Source: Gemmiger formicilis
GTDB lineage: Bacteria > Bacillota > Clostridia > Oscillospirales > Ruminococcaceae
Direction: 5' to 3'
Length of the DNA: 55,511 bases
NCBI RefSeq assembly: GCF_016900095.1
Contig: NZ_JACJJP010000021.1
Span: 1-55,511 of the forward strand
Under the pieces are notes generated by a model that saw only the letters and a list, made by a program, of their open reading frames with translations, was not told the DNA's origin and did not search any database. The position numbers and the translations under genes are program-made. This document shows positions 16,146-25,071 of this stretch, in pieces (positions within the stretch are counted from its first letter, which is position 1; each line of letters starts with the position of its first letter).

Positions 16146-16920
16146 CCTGGCCACCGCCTTCCCGAGTGGCCTTCAAGCCCTTGCGTTCCCGCATCGAGAC
16201 TCGGCCATCCACCAGAACCTCATAAGCGTTGTGGATAATGCGGTCCATAATGGCTTCTGAAACGGGGCTGTCAGATTCCGGGTTGGGATCAATCCTGGTG
16301 TACCAACCCTCAGATTCGTACTGCGTGCAAAAGATCGTAGACTTGTGGCACCGCGCCTCCACAATTTCCAGCATATCATAGGATTCTTGCGGGGACAGCG
16401 GACGAATCAGCCATTCGTCCAGAATCAGCAGGTCTTTCTTCTTGTACGATTCAAGCACCTTTTTCAGTGTTCCACCACTGCGGGCAATGCTCAGTTCGTC
16501 CAGCAGCTCTGGCATACGGATGTACTGCACCTTCTTGAAACGGCGGCAGGCGGCATTGCCCAGGGCACAGGCGATGTAAGTCTTGCCGTTGCCAGAGGCT
16601 CCCTTGAGGATAATGTGGTGGCCTTCGTCAATGTACTGGCAGGTGGCAAACCGCAGCATCTGTGCCTTGTCCAGCTTTCGGTCCTCGTGGTATTCAATGC
16701 CTTCTACAGTGGCAGACGGCACGGCGAAGCGCGCGTTGCGGATAAATCTGTTCAGTTTGTTGCTCTGGCGTCGGTTCCATTCCGCATTTACCAGCAAGCC
16801 CAGGCGCTCCTCGAAGCCCAGTTCATTGAACGTGGGGTCTTTCAACTGGTTGGCGAACTCCGCTGCCATAGCGGTCATCTTCATTGCCGTGAGCATATCC
16901 ATCGTTGCCTGGTTCAGCAT
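16138..16920 (-). CDS. istB: IS21 helper ATPase IstB
   Basis: This is a 260-aa AAA+ ATPase that loads and activates the IstA transposase. The Walker A motif GASGNGKTY lies at about 104-112, Walker B LLILDEWL at about 154-161, and VEARCHKSTIFCTQY follows. The ATG overlaps the istA stop codon by one base (TGATG), so translation is coupled. The length is normal and the gene appears intact. Confidence 0.95.
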   Translation of the reverse strand: MLNQATMDMLTAMKMTAMAAEFANQLKDPTFNELGFEERLGLLVNAEWNRRQSNKLNRFIRNARFAVPSATVEGIEYHEDRKLDKAQMLRFATCQYIDEGHHIILKGASGNGKTYIACALGNAACRRFKKVQYIRMPELLDELSIARSGGTLKKVLESYKKKDLLILDEWLIRPLSPQESYDMLEIVEARCHKSTIFCTQYESEGWYTRIDPNPESDSPVSEAIMDRIIHNAYEVLVDGRVSMRERKGLKATREGGGQDV

Positions 16921-18470
16921 CAGCGGTCACCTCCCTTCCGGAAGTAGGCCGCGCCGCGGGTAATGCCGTAGCTATTGGCTTTGGGCTGCGACAGTTGGCT
17001 CTCGGCCTTGTCCGGCTTGTCCAGGTCATTTTTCAGAATGCTGGCAATGGTGCGCAGCGAGGGCGTGGTGCTGTACGCCAGAGTTTTGCCGCAGGCTGCC
17101 TCCAGCCGCTGTTTGCCGTACCGCTGTTCCAGTTTGGTCAGACCAGCGCAGGCCTTGTAGCCCTGCTCGGCGGCCTTACCGGACTTCAGGAAGTGTTCGG
17201 CTACCTTCTCGGTCATAGGACCGACCGACATCGCCCAGCGGCTGAACTCGTCAGCGTTGTAGGTGAGATATTTCTGGTGCTCCGGCGGCATATGCTCGCG
17301 CTTCACCAGCGGATCACGCTGCCGGGTCTGCAGCCGGCGGTGGCTGGCTACACGGCTGCCGTGGTAGAATACCTCTACCGTTGTTTTAGTCACGCGGATG
17401 TCCACGCGCTCGCCAATCAAGTTATAGGGAACAGAATACTTGTTCCTGCCATCCGTAACAAGATAGTCGTTGGCGACCTTGGCAACCGACCAGACGGCCG
17501 GTTCAAACGCACTGACCGGCAGCGGCAGCATATAGGGCTTCTCTTCTTCCAGATAGGCACTTCGGCGGCAGCCAGCCATCTGCTTGAACGGGCGGCTGTT
17601 CAACTCATCCAGCTTTTCAGCAACTGCCTCATTCAATTCCCGCAAAGAAAAGAATTTGCGGTCGCGTAGAGCGGCCACGATCCATGTTTCGGCAAAGCGG
17701 ACGGATGCCTCTGCCGGACTCTTGTCCTTCGGCTTGCGGACACGTGCCGGTACGATTGCGGTACCGTAATGCTCAGCCAGTTCCTGGTAACTGCGGTTCA
17801 GAATCACATCGTACCGGGTGTTGGACAGCGTGGCCGTTTTGCAGTTGTCAGGGATCAGCAGCCGTGCAACACCGCCGAAGAAGTCAAAAGCGTGGACATG
17901 GCAGTTCAGCCAGTTCTCGGTTTTCATGTCGTCGCAGGCTTCCGCATAGGTGTAGTAGCTGCAGGGCAAAACGGCAACAAACAAATAAGCGGCACTTTGT
18001 TCCCCGGTAACCGGGTCCTGGATGGGAATGGTATCTCCGGCCCAATCTACCTGCATGGCATCTCCCGACTTGTGCTGGATGCGCATGGTCGCTTTTGTAA
18101 TGCGTGCCCAGCGGCGGTACCGCTCGCCAAACTGAGTACTCATGTACGGCCTTTTGCCCGCCTCCTGACACTTCGCGCAGTATTCTTCCCACAGCAGCGT
18201 CAGGGTCACGCCCGACCGTGCCTGTTCGCGGTGGATGTACGGATAGTCGGGCTCAGCATATTGACTGGATGCTTTGTGCCTGTTCGGAAAGAGAAGCTGT
18301 TCCAGATCGGCATTGGCGACATCGTCGGAGAGGGGCCAGGATATGCCTTGTTCCTTTGCTGCCTGCAGTACATCTCGCACCGTATGTCTGGAACAGTGTG
18401 CCATTGATTCAATGGTTCGCTGGCTGTACTGAAGACTGCTTAACCGCAAGATCTCCCGATAATTTGTCAT
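16920..18470 (-). CDS. istA: IS21 transposase IstA
   Basis: This 516-aa DDE transposase has an N-terminal helix-turn-helix (MTNYREILRLSSLQYSQRTI), then an rve integrase core with MQVDWAGDT (first Asp), LIPDNCKT (second Asp) and SPAEASV (Glu). The start at 18470 has GGAGG 7 nt upstream. It is followed by istB with overlap. The gene is intact, so this IS may still be active. Confidence 0.95.
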   Translation of the reverse strand: MTNYREILRLSSLQYSQRTIESMAHCSRHTVRDVLQAAKEQGISWPLSDDVANADLEQLLFPNRHKASSQYAEPDYPYIHREQARSGVTLTLLWEEYCAKCQEAGKRPYMSTQFGERYRRWARITKATMRIQHKSGDAMQVDWAGDTIPIQDPVTGEQSAAYLFVAVLPCSYYTYAEACDDMKTENWLNCHVHAFDFFGGVARLLIPDNCKTATLSNTRYDVILNRSYQELAEHYGTAIVPARVRKPKDKSPAEASVRFAETWIVAALRDRKFFSLRELNEAVAEKLDELNSRPFKQMAGCRRSAYLEEEKPYMLPLPVSAFEPAVWSVAKVANDYLVTDGRNKYSVPYNLIGERVDIRVTKTTVEVFYHGSRVASHRRLQTRQRDPLVKREHMPPEHQKYLTYNADEFSRWAMSVGPMTEKVAEHFLKSGKAAEQGYKACAGLTKLEQRYGKQRLEAACGKTLAYSTTPSLRTIASILKNDLDKPDKAESQLSQPKANSYGITRGAAYFRKGGDR

Positions 18471-18619
18471 TACGAAACCTCCAATTGATTTAGTCACAGC
18501 TTGGCTGTGCTAAACCAATTATAAGGTTTTGGGGCTTCAGTGCGTGAAAGTGGGGCTAAAACTCCGGCAAGGTGGTGCTAAAACTGCGTGCAGATGGGGC
18601 TGGGATGGCGATTTTTGCA

Positions 18620-19021
18620 CCGGACGGAATAAAAGCTGCGGCTGGCAGCCATGCCAAGGGCGCAGGCTAAATAAGTCTTTCCGGCTCCAGTGGCTCCCAA
18701 AATGATGACATTGTGTGCTTCCTGGAGGTAGGTGCAGGAAGCCAGGCGCAGGATCTGCTCCCGGTCCAGCCTTCGTTCCGGGTGGTACTCAATATTCTCG
18801 ACACAGGCGGCGGGATCCGCGTAGCCAGCGTTGCGGATGAGCCGGGTTAGACGGTTGCTTTTTCGGGCACTCCACTCTGCGTCTACCAGCATGGCAAAGC
18901 GATCCTCAAAGGACACCGCTTGGAACTGCGCATCCTCCAGTTGGGCGGAGAAGGCCTCCGCCATGGCGCCCAGGCGCATTTCATGCAATTTTCGTACCGT
19001 TTCATTGCTCAGCATGGTCAT
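18620..19021 (-). pseudogene. 5' part of a second istB, disrupted by the IS
   Basis: The frame (ML/MTMLSNETVRKLHEM...) covers the N-terminal domain and Walker A (GATGAGKTY) and stops at SFYSVR, where the IS inverted repeat begins. The missing part continues at 15752. The ATG overlaps the upstream istA stop codon. Confidence 0.9.
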
Positions 19022-20556
19022 TCCCCCCTCTTGTAATAGCCGGCGCCCCTGGTAAACTTATGGGCTTTGGGCTCTTCCGGCTTGGCCGGAGCATTCTTAT
19101 CCAGCAGCTTGTCCTGCCCGGATTTCAGAATGGACTGGACGCTTTTCAGGCTGGGGGAAGTGGTGTAAGAGAGAGCTTTCCGGCAGGCGCTCTCCAGCCG
19201 CTGAGGGGAATAGCGATCCGCCAGTTTCAGCAGGGCCATGCAGGACTTGTAGCCCTGCTGCTCCACCTTGTGGGCGGAGAGGAAAACCCGCACCACAGCA
19301 GCGGTGTGCTGGCCAATCTGTTCCGCCCAGCGGATGAAACGCTCGCCGTTCCATTGCAGGTAGGTCTGGTGGTCCGGCGGCATGTGGTCCTCCACCGTGC
19401 TGTACTGATTGGGACGGCCATGGAGACGCAGGTGAGAGGCAATTCGGGTACCAGAGAAGAAGATTTCTACTGTGGTCCGGGTAAGGCGCACATTCACTTG
19501 CTGCTTGATATACTCATACGGCACGGAGTAGTTCATGCGCTCCACACTGATATGGTAATTGTACTGGACAGTGGCGACCTTCCAAACAGCCAGCTCAAAC
19601 GGCGTAGCAGGAAGAGGCAGCAGAAACAGCTTCTCGTCCTCAAAGCAGGACGCCCGGCTACCCTCACGTTTTTGGAAAGGCTTATGGTTAAAGGCTTCCA
19701 GCTTCTCACGGATTGCCTGATTCAGTTCCGTGAGGGACAGAAACTTGCGGTTGCGCAGAGCAGCCAAGATCCAGGTAGAGACCACGCCAACGGATCCCTC
19801 TACAAAGGCTTTGTCTTTGGGGCTGCGGGGACGGGCTGGAAGAATAGCGATGCCATAGTGCTCCGCCATCTCCTGGTAGGACTTGTTGAGCACAGTCTCT
19901 GTCCGGGAATTCTTGACCACACCGGTCTTGAGGTTGTCCGGTGTGAGGATGCGGGTGACTCCGCCAAAATACCGGTAGGCGTTGACATGGCCGGTGATCC
20001 AGGCCTCCTGCTTCATATCCAGAAAGGCCTCTGTGTATGCATAGCCGCTGTATGGCAGCACCGCTACAAACAGATATGCTTCCAGCCGCTCCCCGGTGTC
20101 TGTGTCCACCAGAGCTGCCGTCTGGCCAGCCCAGTCCACCTGCATGGTTTCACCAGGCTTGTGTTCCAGATGCATGGTAGCTTTGGTTTTGTGGATATAG
20201 TCCGCATAATACTTGTTGAACTGGGTGGATTTGTAGGGCAGCTCGCCGCTTTGACGACACTGCTCGCAGTATTCCACCCACAGAAGGCTCAGGGTGACGC
20301 CGCTCTTCTGCATCTCTCGGTGCGCCCACTCGTAGTCTGGCATCTTGTATTGTTGGCCCAGCGCAGTGGAAGGATACAATTTCCGAGCAACTTCTTCTGT
20401 GCTGTAGTTCTTGATCTTGCTCCAGGAAAGATCCTGCTCTCTGGCACGTTGCAGAGCTGCTATGACAGTGCTCCGCGCACAGCCGCAGCTTTCTGCGATG
20501 CGAGTGTTGTTGATTCCCAGACTGTGAAGACGGAGAATCTCCTTATAGTTGGTCAT
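19018..20556 (-). CDS. istA: IstA transposase of the second IS21 element
   Basis: This 512-aa transposase has the same layout as the first: an N-terminal helix-turn-helix (NNTRIAESCGCARSTVIAAL), MQVDWAGQT, LTPDNLKT and KAFVEGSV acid residues. AGGAGG precedes the ATG at 20556. It is clearly diverged from the first copy, so the two elements are different IS types. Its helper istB is broken, so it is probably immobile unless helped in trans. Confidence 0.93.
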   Translation of the reverse strand: MTNYKEILRLHSLGINNTRIAESCGCARSTVIAALQRAREQDLSWSKIKNYSTEEVARKLYPSTALGQQYKMPDYEWAHREMQKSGVTLSLLWVEYCEQCRQSGELPYKSTQFNKYYADYIHKTKATMHLEHKPGETMQVDWAGQTAALVDTDTGERLEAYLFVAVLPYSGYAYTEAFLDMKQEAWITGHVNAYRYFGGVTRILTPDNLKTGVVKNSRTETVLNKSYQEMAEHYGIAILPARPRSPKDKAFVEGSVGVVSTWILAALRNRKFLSLTELNQAIREKLEAFNHKPFQKREGSRASCFEDEKLFLLPLPATPFELAVWKVATVQYNYHISVERMNYSVPYEYIKQQVNVRLTRTTVEIFFSGTRIASHLRLHGRPNQYSTVEDHMPPDHQTYLQWNGERFIRWAEQIGQHTAAVVRVFLSAHKVEQQGYKSCMALLKLADRYSPQRLESACRKALSYTTSPSLKSVQSILKSGQDKLLDKNAPAKPEEPKAHKFTRGAGYYKRGE

Positions 20557-20610
20557 GAAATTTCCTCCTGTAATTTAGATTACATCTTGCGATGCACTTC
20601 CATTATACAG

Positions 20611-20683
20611 GGGTGTCTGACCGGCGGTGTGGGTGTCTGATTTGAGCGGTTAGGGTGTCTGACGTGGCCGGTTAAGCTGTCCA
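20611..20683. repeat. terminal multiple repeats of the second IS21
   Basis: Three copies of GGGTGTCTGA (20611-20620, 20631-20640, 20653-20662) and a final GTTAAGCTGTCCA form the right end of the element. Repeated transposase sites at the ends are typical of IS21. The end at about 20683 is inferred from the break in the next reading frame. Confidence 0.6.
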
Positions 20684-20846
20684 TCTTGGGGCGGCGTATT
20701 CATCTGCTACGAGATACGCCGGTTCGTCGTTCTAATTCGGCCAAGTTGATACGTTCCAGGGAAAAGGAGTCTCCCTGGAACGCCTTCATTTCTTCTATGG
20801 CTTGTGCTATACTTGGTGCAAAGCCATTACCATTTTGCTCTTTCAT
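20684..20846 (-). pseudogene. N-terminal transposase fragment
   Basis: A 48-codon frame from ATG 20846 reads LERINLAELERRTGVSRSR, a helix-turn-helix seen at the start of some transposases. It meets a TGA at 20702-20700, yet the following codons (IRRPK) still resemble the family, so it was already decayed before the IS21 landed in it. Confidence 0.55.
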
Positions 20847-21001
20847 CGCTATTCCTTTCCACTGGGTTGTTGGCACTTTCCAGTGTACAGGATTTAAAAG
20901 AGCATCGGTAGTGGCTTTATCTTTTCCGACTAAATTTGGTCTCGAACGCCCGACACTTGAAGGTTAGTTTCTCCCGACCCGAATAGTAACGACTTATACA
21001 A

Positions 21002-21037
21002 CAAAAAATTGCCAAGATAGGTAGAAAATCTTAGCAA
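21002..21037 (-). terminator. terminator after the VanZ-like gene, copy of the one at 15101
   Basis: On the minus strand TTGCTAAGAT (21037-21028) pairs with ATCTTGGCAA (21018-21009), followed by TTTTTT. Similarity to 15080-15195 extends for about 100 bp on both sides (AGTAACG...ACAACAAAAAA, then TCTGTTTTT.CAA.GAAT). Confidence 0.6.
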
Positions 21038-21100
21038 TTAAAATTTGAGTTTTGGGAATTGAGTGACTATGTTGTTTGATATCGGATAAGTCTCTGTTTT

Positions 21101-21724
21101 TCAACGAATAGAATGGCGGACCTTCCACGCGACCCAATAAGCTACGCCGCCCAAAAGACCGCCTAGGGTATTGTAGAACAAGTCTGATAACTGGAATGTA
21201 CCCACTCGCAGGAAAAGCTGCAAAAATTCGATGGTCAAGGAAAAGAAAAAGGCGGCCTCTGCACTTTTAATCGCAAGACTTTTCAGAGAAACAACTTTTA
21301 CCAGCTTTTCCTTCGTGGTCCACATGAGCAAGGCCGTAAAAGGAAACATCAGGATTATATTCTCGAAGCACTCTGTTGTCAGTTCCTTAGTTCCATCCGA
21401 CGAAACTTTCCATATGCCCCAGCCTCCCATAACATCCGATAACGGATTAAGCCAGAGATTCCGGTTCAAGAGTGTCCGGAACAGGATCATAGCTGAAAAG
21501 AAAGCCAAAAGAAATAACTTTCTGAAAAAGCAATTGGTTCTAAACTCAATAACCCATGTTCTTAACGCCTCTTTCCAGCCCTTTCCCGTGTTTAAAGGAT
21601 GATAGGCATACAGGTAAACAAACTGCGCCAAAAACGCCAACAGCAACGCAAATCCAAAAGGCTCGTAAATCGCTGTTAAGACATTGGTTATGACTTTCTT
21701 TAGAATCTCCAATAATGCTTCCAT
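21101..21724 (-). CDS. VanZ-like membrane protein
   Basis: This 207-aa protein has about five membrane helices. The C-terminal half carries the VanZ-family pattern: ENIILMFPFTALL, then EFLQLFLRVGTFQLSDLFYNTLGGLLGG (a Glu before LQ, and D-x-x-x-N-x-x-G). VanZ proteins are linked to teicoplanin resistance and to cell-envelope lipids. Here it stands alone between IS remnants and the exopolysaccharide operon, so its specific role is unknown. Confidence 0.8.
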   Translation of the reverse strand: MEALLEILKKVITNVLTAIYEPFGFALLLAFLAQFVYLYAYHPLNTGKGWKEALRTWVIEFRTNCFFRKLFLLAFFSAMILFRTLLNRNLWLNPLSDVMGGWGIWKVSSDGTKELTTECFENIILMFPFTALLMWTTKEKLVKVVSLKSLAIKSAEAAFFFSLTIEFLQLFLRVGTFQLSDLFYNTLGGLLGGVAYWVAWKVRHSIR

Positions 21725-22475
21725 ATTTTATTATTCTGTAATATCTTTTCGCGAGTTTTTGGGCTAGGATAAAATTTATCGCAACCGTTCTATAATTCTC
21801 TAGTCAGTCCAAGATAGAATTGAGTTTTTTTCGTAAGTTGGTTTGTACCCCTAGTATTGAATGACATCGGTCAGTAACGGTATCATTTTCAAGAGTTGTT
21901 TCCAGATGATTCATGTTACCCCACTGGGCATCACCACATAGTGCAAGTGCAAACCAGCAAAAGAGCAAAATCCTCCTTGAGACTTACCGCCACAAGGATA
22001 TGGCGATAGATTTCCCTATTTAATCTCTCAATAATATTACAAACGTCTACTTAGAAAATTATAGTAGACAAGGATCTCCTTACAACCATCCTCTAATGCT
22101 TTTCCAACAGCCTTAACGTTCCCTCGATTATGTTGCTAGCTTTCTCCTGAACGACATTCTTGCCATTCTAAGCAGAAATTACTTTAGAAATCTTGTCTAG
22201 ACAGTTTTGCTCTAAAGCGAAAGTATTACGAAACACGAAGTAGGTCGTTCCCAGTTGATATTTGCCACCGAAAAACACTTTGGCCACAATTTTGTCATGC
22301 GAAGTCCATTCTCATCATCAATGATTTTCGCACCGCTAAAGCTACCTTCGCACAACTATTGGAAGAATATGCTTCAGACGGCCTCATTACCTTTCCATAG
22401 CCTTTACTTTTATCTAAAGGCAAAATCATAGATCGAAAACCTTTATTCCATGTCAAAAAGGTTCAATTACCGCAC
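21725..22475. other. 750-bp region of decayed sequence
   Basis: No intact gene is present. It contains an IS256-type transposase remnant at 21931-22038 and further short frames interrupted by stops. It marks the junction between the insertion-sequence zone and the exopolysaccharide operon. Confidence 0.5.
21931..22038 (-). pseudogene. IS256-family (mutator) transposase remnant
   Basis: The 36-residue frame NIIERLNREIYRH...LLLVC ends in a stop at 21931. ERLNREI is the conserved C-terminal motif of mutator-type transposases (usually TTN.LERLNREIRRR). Upstream the frame is shifted and broken. Confidence 0.5.
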
Positions 22476-23321
22476 TTACGCCTGCCAAGGGACAATATAG
22501 CTTCCCTGATCACAAGTGATGATTTCTCCCGAAATACACGCAGATGCATCGCATAACAAAAAGTTAACTACTTCAGCCACTTCTTCTGGTATAAAGTATC
22601 GATTTCCTGCCTGCATGTCTGAATACATATTGTTTTCTTTAGAAATGCCTGTCATATCAGTTGCCGTAACTCCAGGCCCCACGCCATTAATTCTAATTCC
22701 CTCTGAGATTACCTTTCGTGCAATGCACTGAATAAAACTACTAGACGCAATCTTGGTTAAACCATAGGGAATATCATCCGGCCTTTTTGCACGTTCAGAA
22801 GTAATAACAATAATATTTCCAGTTCTATCATCATGCTTTTCAAGATACCTAATAAAGGATTGTACTAAGAAATAGTTTCCTTTTAAATTGGTATTAAATT
22901 GCTTGTCCCAATCTGACTCCTTAACATTACGAAAATTTCCCTCATGCAAAGAAATTCCGGCATTGCTTACAAGTGAATCGACCTTTCCGCCAAATATACT
23001 CTCTGCTTGATCAAAAAAAGCATCAAACTTCGTTATGCAATTTACATCCAATACAAGGTAAGAAACATTGCGGCCTAGCATATCTGCTACTTGTTTCAAA
23101 CTTTCTTCATTTCGTCCACAAATAATAACTTTTGCGCCTTCTGCAGCGCATTTCTTGGCAATTTCTTTTCCCAATCCTTTGCTTCCGCCTGTGACAACAA
23201 TATTTCTTCCCTTCAGTAATTCATTAGGGACAATTTGTTTAACAACTACTGTTGTTTTTTGAATTGGAATACCTGAAAAAACCCATTTAAAAACTCTCTT
23301 TAAATACAATCTAAGAGACAT
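22476..23321 (-). CDS. SDR-family NAD(P)-dependent oxidoreductase
   Basis: This 281-aa protein is the last gene of the exopolysaccharide operon. It has the Rossmann glycine motif TGGSKGLG (44-51), NAG (120-122) and the catalytic triad Ser175, Tyr186 and Lys190 (YGLTK). An N-terminal extension of about 35 residues precedes the fold and includes an amphipathic or weakly hydrophobic segment. It probably reduces or epimerises an acyl or sugar intermediate together with the adjacent thiamine-diphosphate enzyme. The substrate is unknown. Confidence 0.85.
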   Translation of the reverse strand: MSLRLYLKRVFKWVFSGIPIQKTTVVVKQIVPNELLKGRNIVVTGGSKGLGKEIAKKCAAEGAKVIICGRNEESLKQVADMLGRNVSYLVLDVNCITKFDAFFDQAESIFGGKVDSLVSNAGISLHEGNFRNVKESDWDKQFNTNLKGNYFLVQSFIRYLEKHDDRTGNIIVITSERAKRPDDIPYGLTKIASSSFIQCIARKVISEGIRINGVGPGVTATDMTGISKENNMYSDMQAGNRYFIPEEVAEVVNFLLCDASACISGEIITCDQGSYIVPWQA

Positions 23322-23322
23322 T

Positions 23323-25071
23323 TTATTTACCCCTTATAATGTTTTTTATCTTTTTCAACCTTTTCTCACCAAGAACCGTTTTTGCAGCATATTTTGTCAA
23401 ATCTGCAGCAGTCAAAGGACTCCTCAAAATATAATTCATCTCTTTCAATGCGTCACTTTCTTCATCGGACGATGTAAATACCTCGAAAACAATTGGTTTA
23501 TCTTTTGTTTCGTGAAGGAACTTGTCTGCTGATTCCAAAAATTCCTCTTTAGAAGAAGCGCAAAGATATTCAAACCCCAAATCTTCCGCATAATGTTTAA
23601 CTAGTTTTTTCGATTTATTTCCATAATGTCCAGCTGCTGCAATATAATCATCAGCCGCTTCCCCAAATTGATACGCTAAATGGCTATAATTTTTAAACTC
23701 TGTGCCAACGCCATTATTAATTAACAGTATCCGAATATTGTTGCCAATATTATGATTACCTAAAGAATTCATATCATAAAAAAATGCAAGGTCGCCCAAA
23801 ACACAGAAGTTGAGTTTTTCTGGATCTGCGAGTGAAACTCCGAGTAACGTAGACAATATGCCATCAATTCCAAATCCGCCGGTATTAGAGTAACACCTAA
23901 TAGATTGATCAACTTCAAAGAAGTTCCAGCTGCGAAGACTATTCAAAATTCCAAGATGAAGTATCGCTCCTTGAGGAAGTTGTTTGCTAAGCGTTTTAGC
24001 TATCCAAATATTCGAGAACGGCAACTCTGGGATTTGATTTAAGATATTATCATAGAGTAATTTACAGCTCTGATAATACTGCGTATTGCTAGAGTCATTT
24101 TCAGACATTTCACAATAAGATTTAAAAAATGTTTTCTCGTCCATTTGGAACACATTGCTTAGTTTCTTAAATCTATCCTGGATTGCACCATCTTCACTGA
24201 CTCTCCATACTTCTAAGGGAAAGAGCTGCATATAGGAACCCGAAACCTCTCCCAGATCAATCAAAAGTTCCATATGACTTGTGTCTGCATGAAATGCTTT
24301 TTGATCTGAGATCAGATTATATTCCACAGAATATTTTCCATTATAGTTACTTGTATGATCACATAACACACAACCGTTGTATTTCTCACAAAACTTTTGA
24401 ATCGCTTCTATTGTCTCATGTTCAAATGGAGCATGATTTCCAATAAAAATTCCCACTTTTGGCGCATGAATAGCTGGAAGATTATCCTGCGCAAAGAAAC
24501 GTTTAATCACTCTGGCTTCTGGAATTTCACTCACATCAAAAGAATTATTGATCTCCGCCACAATGTTGATATGAACCGGTCCAAGATTCTCTTTTACTGC
24601 CAAAAGAGCTTCATTTATTCGGAGGTTACAGTTCCATGCATCTTCTTCTGACAGGACCGATGGCACTTGTACACTGAGTCTTACTACATCCTTTAAAACA
24701 GCAGTTCTGTCAATAGCTTGTGGTGTTAATTGTCCAATGTATCCTGCATGTCTCGTACTAGTGACTGCAATAACCGGCAATTTACGATAATATGCTTCTG
24801 TCAATCCAGGAATATAGTTGCGAGATGCCGTAGCACCTGTACAGGTTAGAACTACAGGCTTGCCTGACTCGGCAGCATACCCACATGCCATATAAGCCGC
24901 CGAACGTTCATCAGGTGCAGAATATACTTTAAAATAAGGATCAAACTGAATGCTTGCAACAAATGCAACATTTGTAGTACCCGGACTCGCAATTACTGTA
25001 TTAATATCGTGCTGTTTTAATAATGAAATTAACATCTGGAAATTCTTTTCGGCTGTGTAGAAGTGTGTCAT
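23323..25071 (-). CDS. MenD-like thiamine-diphosphate enzyme of the exopolysaccharide operon
   Basis: This 582-aa protein has the layout of ThDP-dependent decarboxylase/synthases. The N-terminal pyrimidine-binding domain has SPGTTN, APDERSAAYMACGYA (with the catalytic Glu) and TGATASRNY. The C-terminal pyrophosphate domain has GDLAFFYDMNSL...LLINNGVG (about 420-450). These details are closest to MenD (SEPHCHC synthase), but there are no other menaquinone genes here, so it more likely makes an unusual keto or branched sugar or acyl donor for the polymer. The start at 25071 overlaps the flippase stop by 4 bp (ATGA). Confidence 0.85.
   Translation of the reverse strand: MTHFYTAEKNFQMLISLLKQHDINTVIASPGTTNVAFVASIQFDPYFKVYSAPDERSAAYMACGYAAESGKPVVLTCTGATASRNYIPGLTEAYYRKLPVIAVTSTRHAGYIGQLTPQAIDRTAVLKDVVRLSVQVPSVLSEEDAWNCNLRINEALLAVKENLGPVHINIVAEINNSFDVSEIPEARVIKRFFAQDNLPAIHAPKVGIFIGNHAPFEHETIEAIQKFCEKYNGCVLCDHTSNYNGKYSVEYNLISDQKAFHADTSHMELLIDLGEVSGSYMQLFPLEVWRVSEDGAIQDRFKKLSNVFQMDEKTFFKSYCEMSENDSSNTQYYQSCKLLYDNILNQIPELPFSNIWIAKTLSKQLPQGAILHLGILNSLRSWNFFEVDQSIRCYSNTGGFGIDGILSTLLGVSLADPEKLNFCVLGDLAFFYDMNSLGNHNIGNNIRILLINNGVGTEFKNYSHLAYQFGEAADDYIAAAGHYGNKSKKLVKHYAEDLGFEYLCASSKEEFLESADKFLHETKDKPIVFEVFTSSDEESDALKEMNYILRSPLTAADLTKYAAKTVLGEKRLKKIKNIIRGK

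Larger units (their letters stand above)
15753..18619. mobile_element. complete IS21-family element inserted into another istB
   Basis: The element is 2,867 bp long. Terminal inverted repeats of 34 bp with one mismatch (15753-15786 and 18586-18619) begin TGCAAAAATCGCCA. A 6-bp target duplication CCGGAC flanks it (15747-15752 and 18620-18625). It encodes istA, istB and a small third reading frame. Deleting it and one copy of the duplication rejoins the neighbouring istB in frame. Confidence 0.93.

Noticed and set aside
20686-20967. Plus-strand 93-codon frame near the IS21 end
   Set aside because: The minus strand holds a recognisable transposase fragment here; the plus frame has no motif or ribosome binding site.
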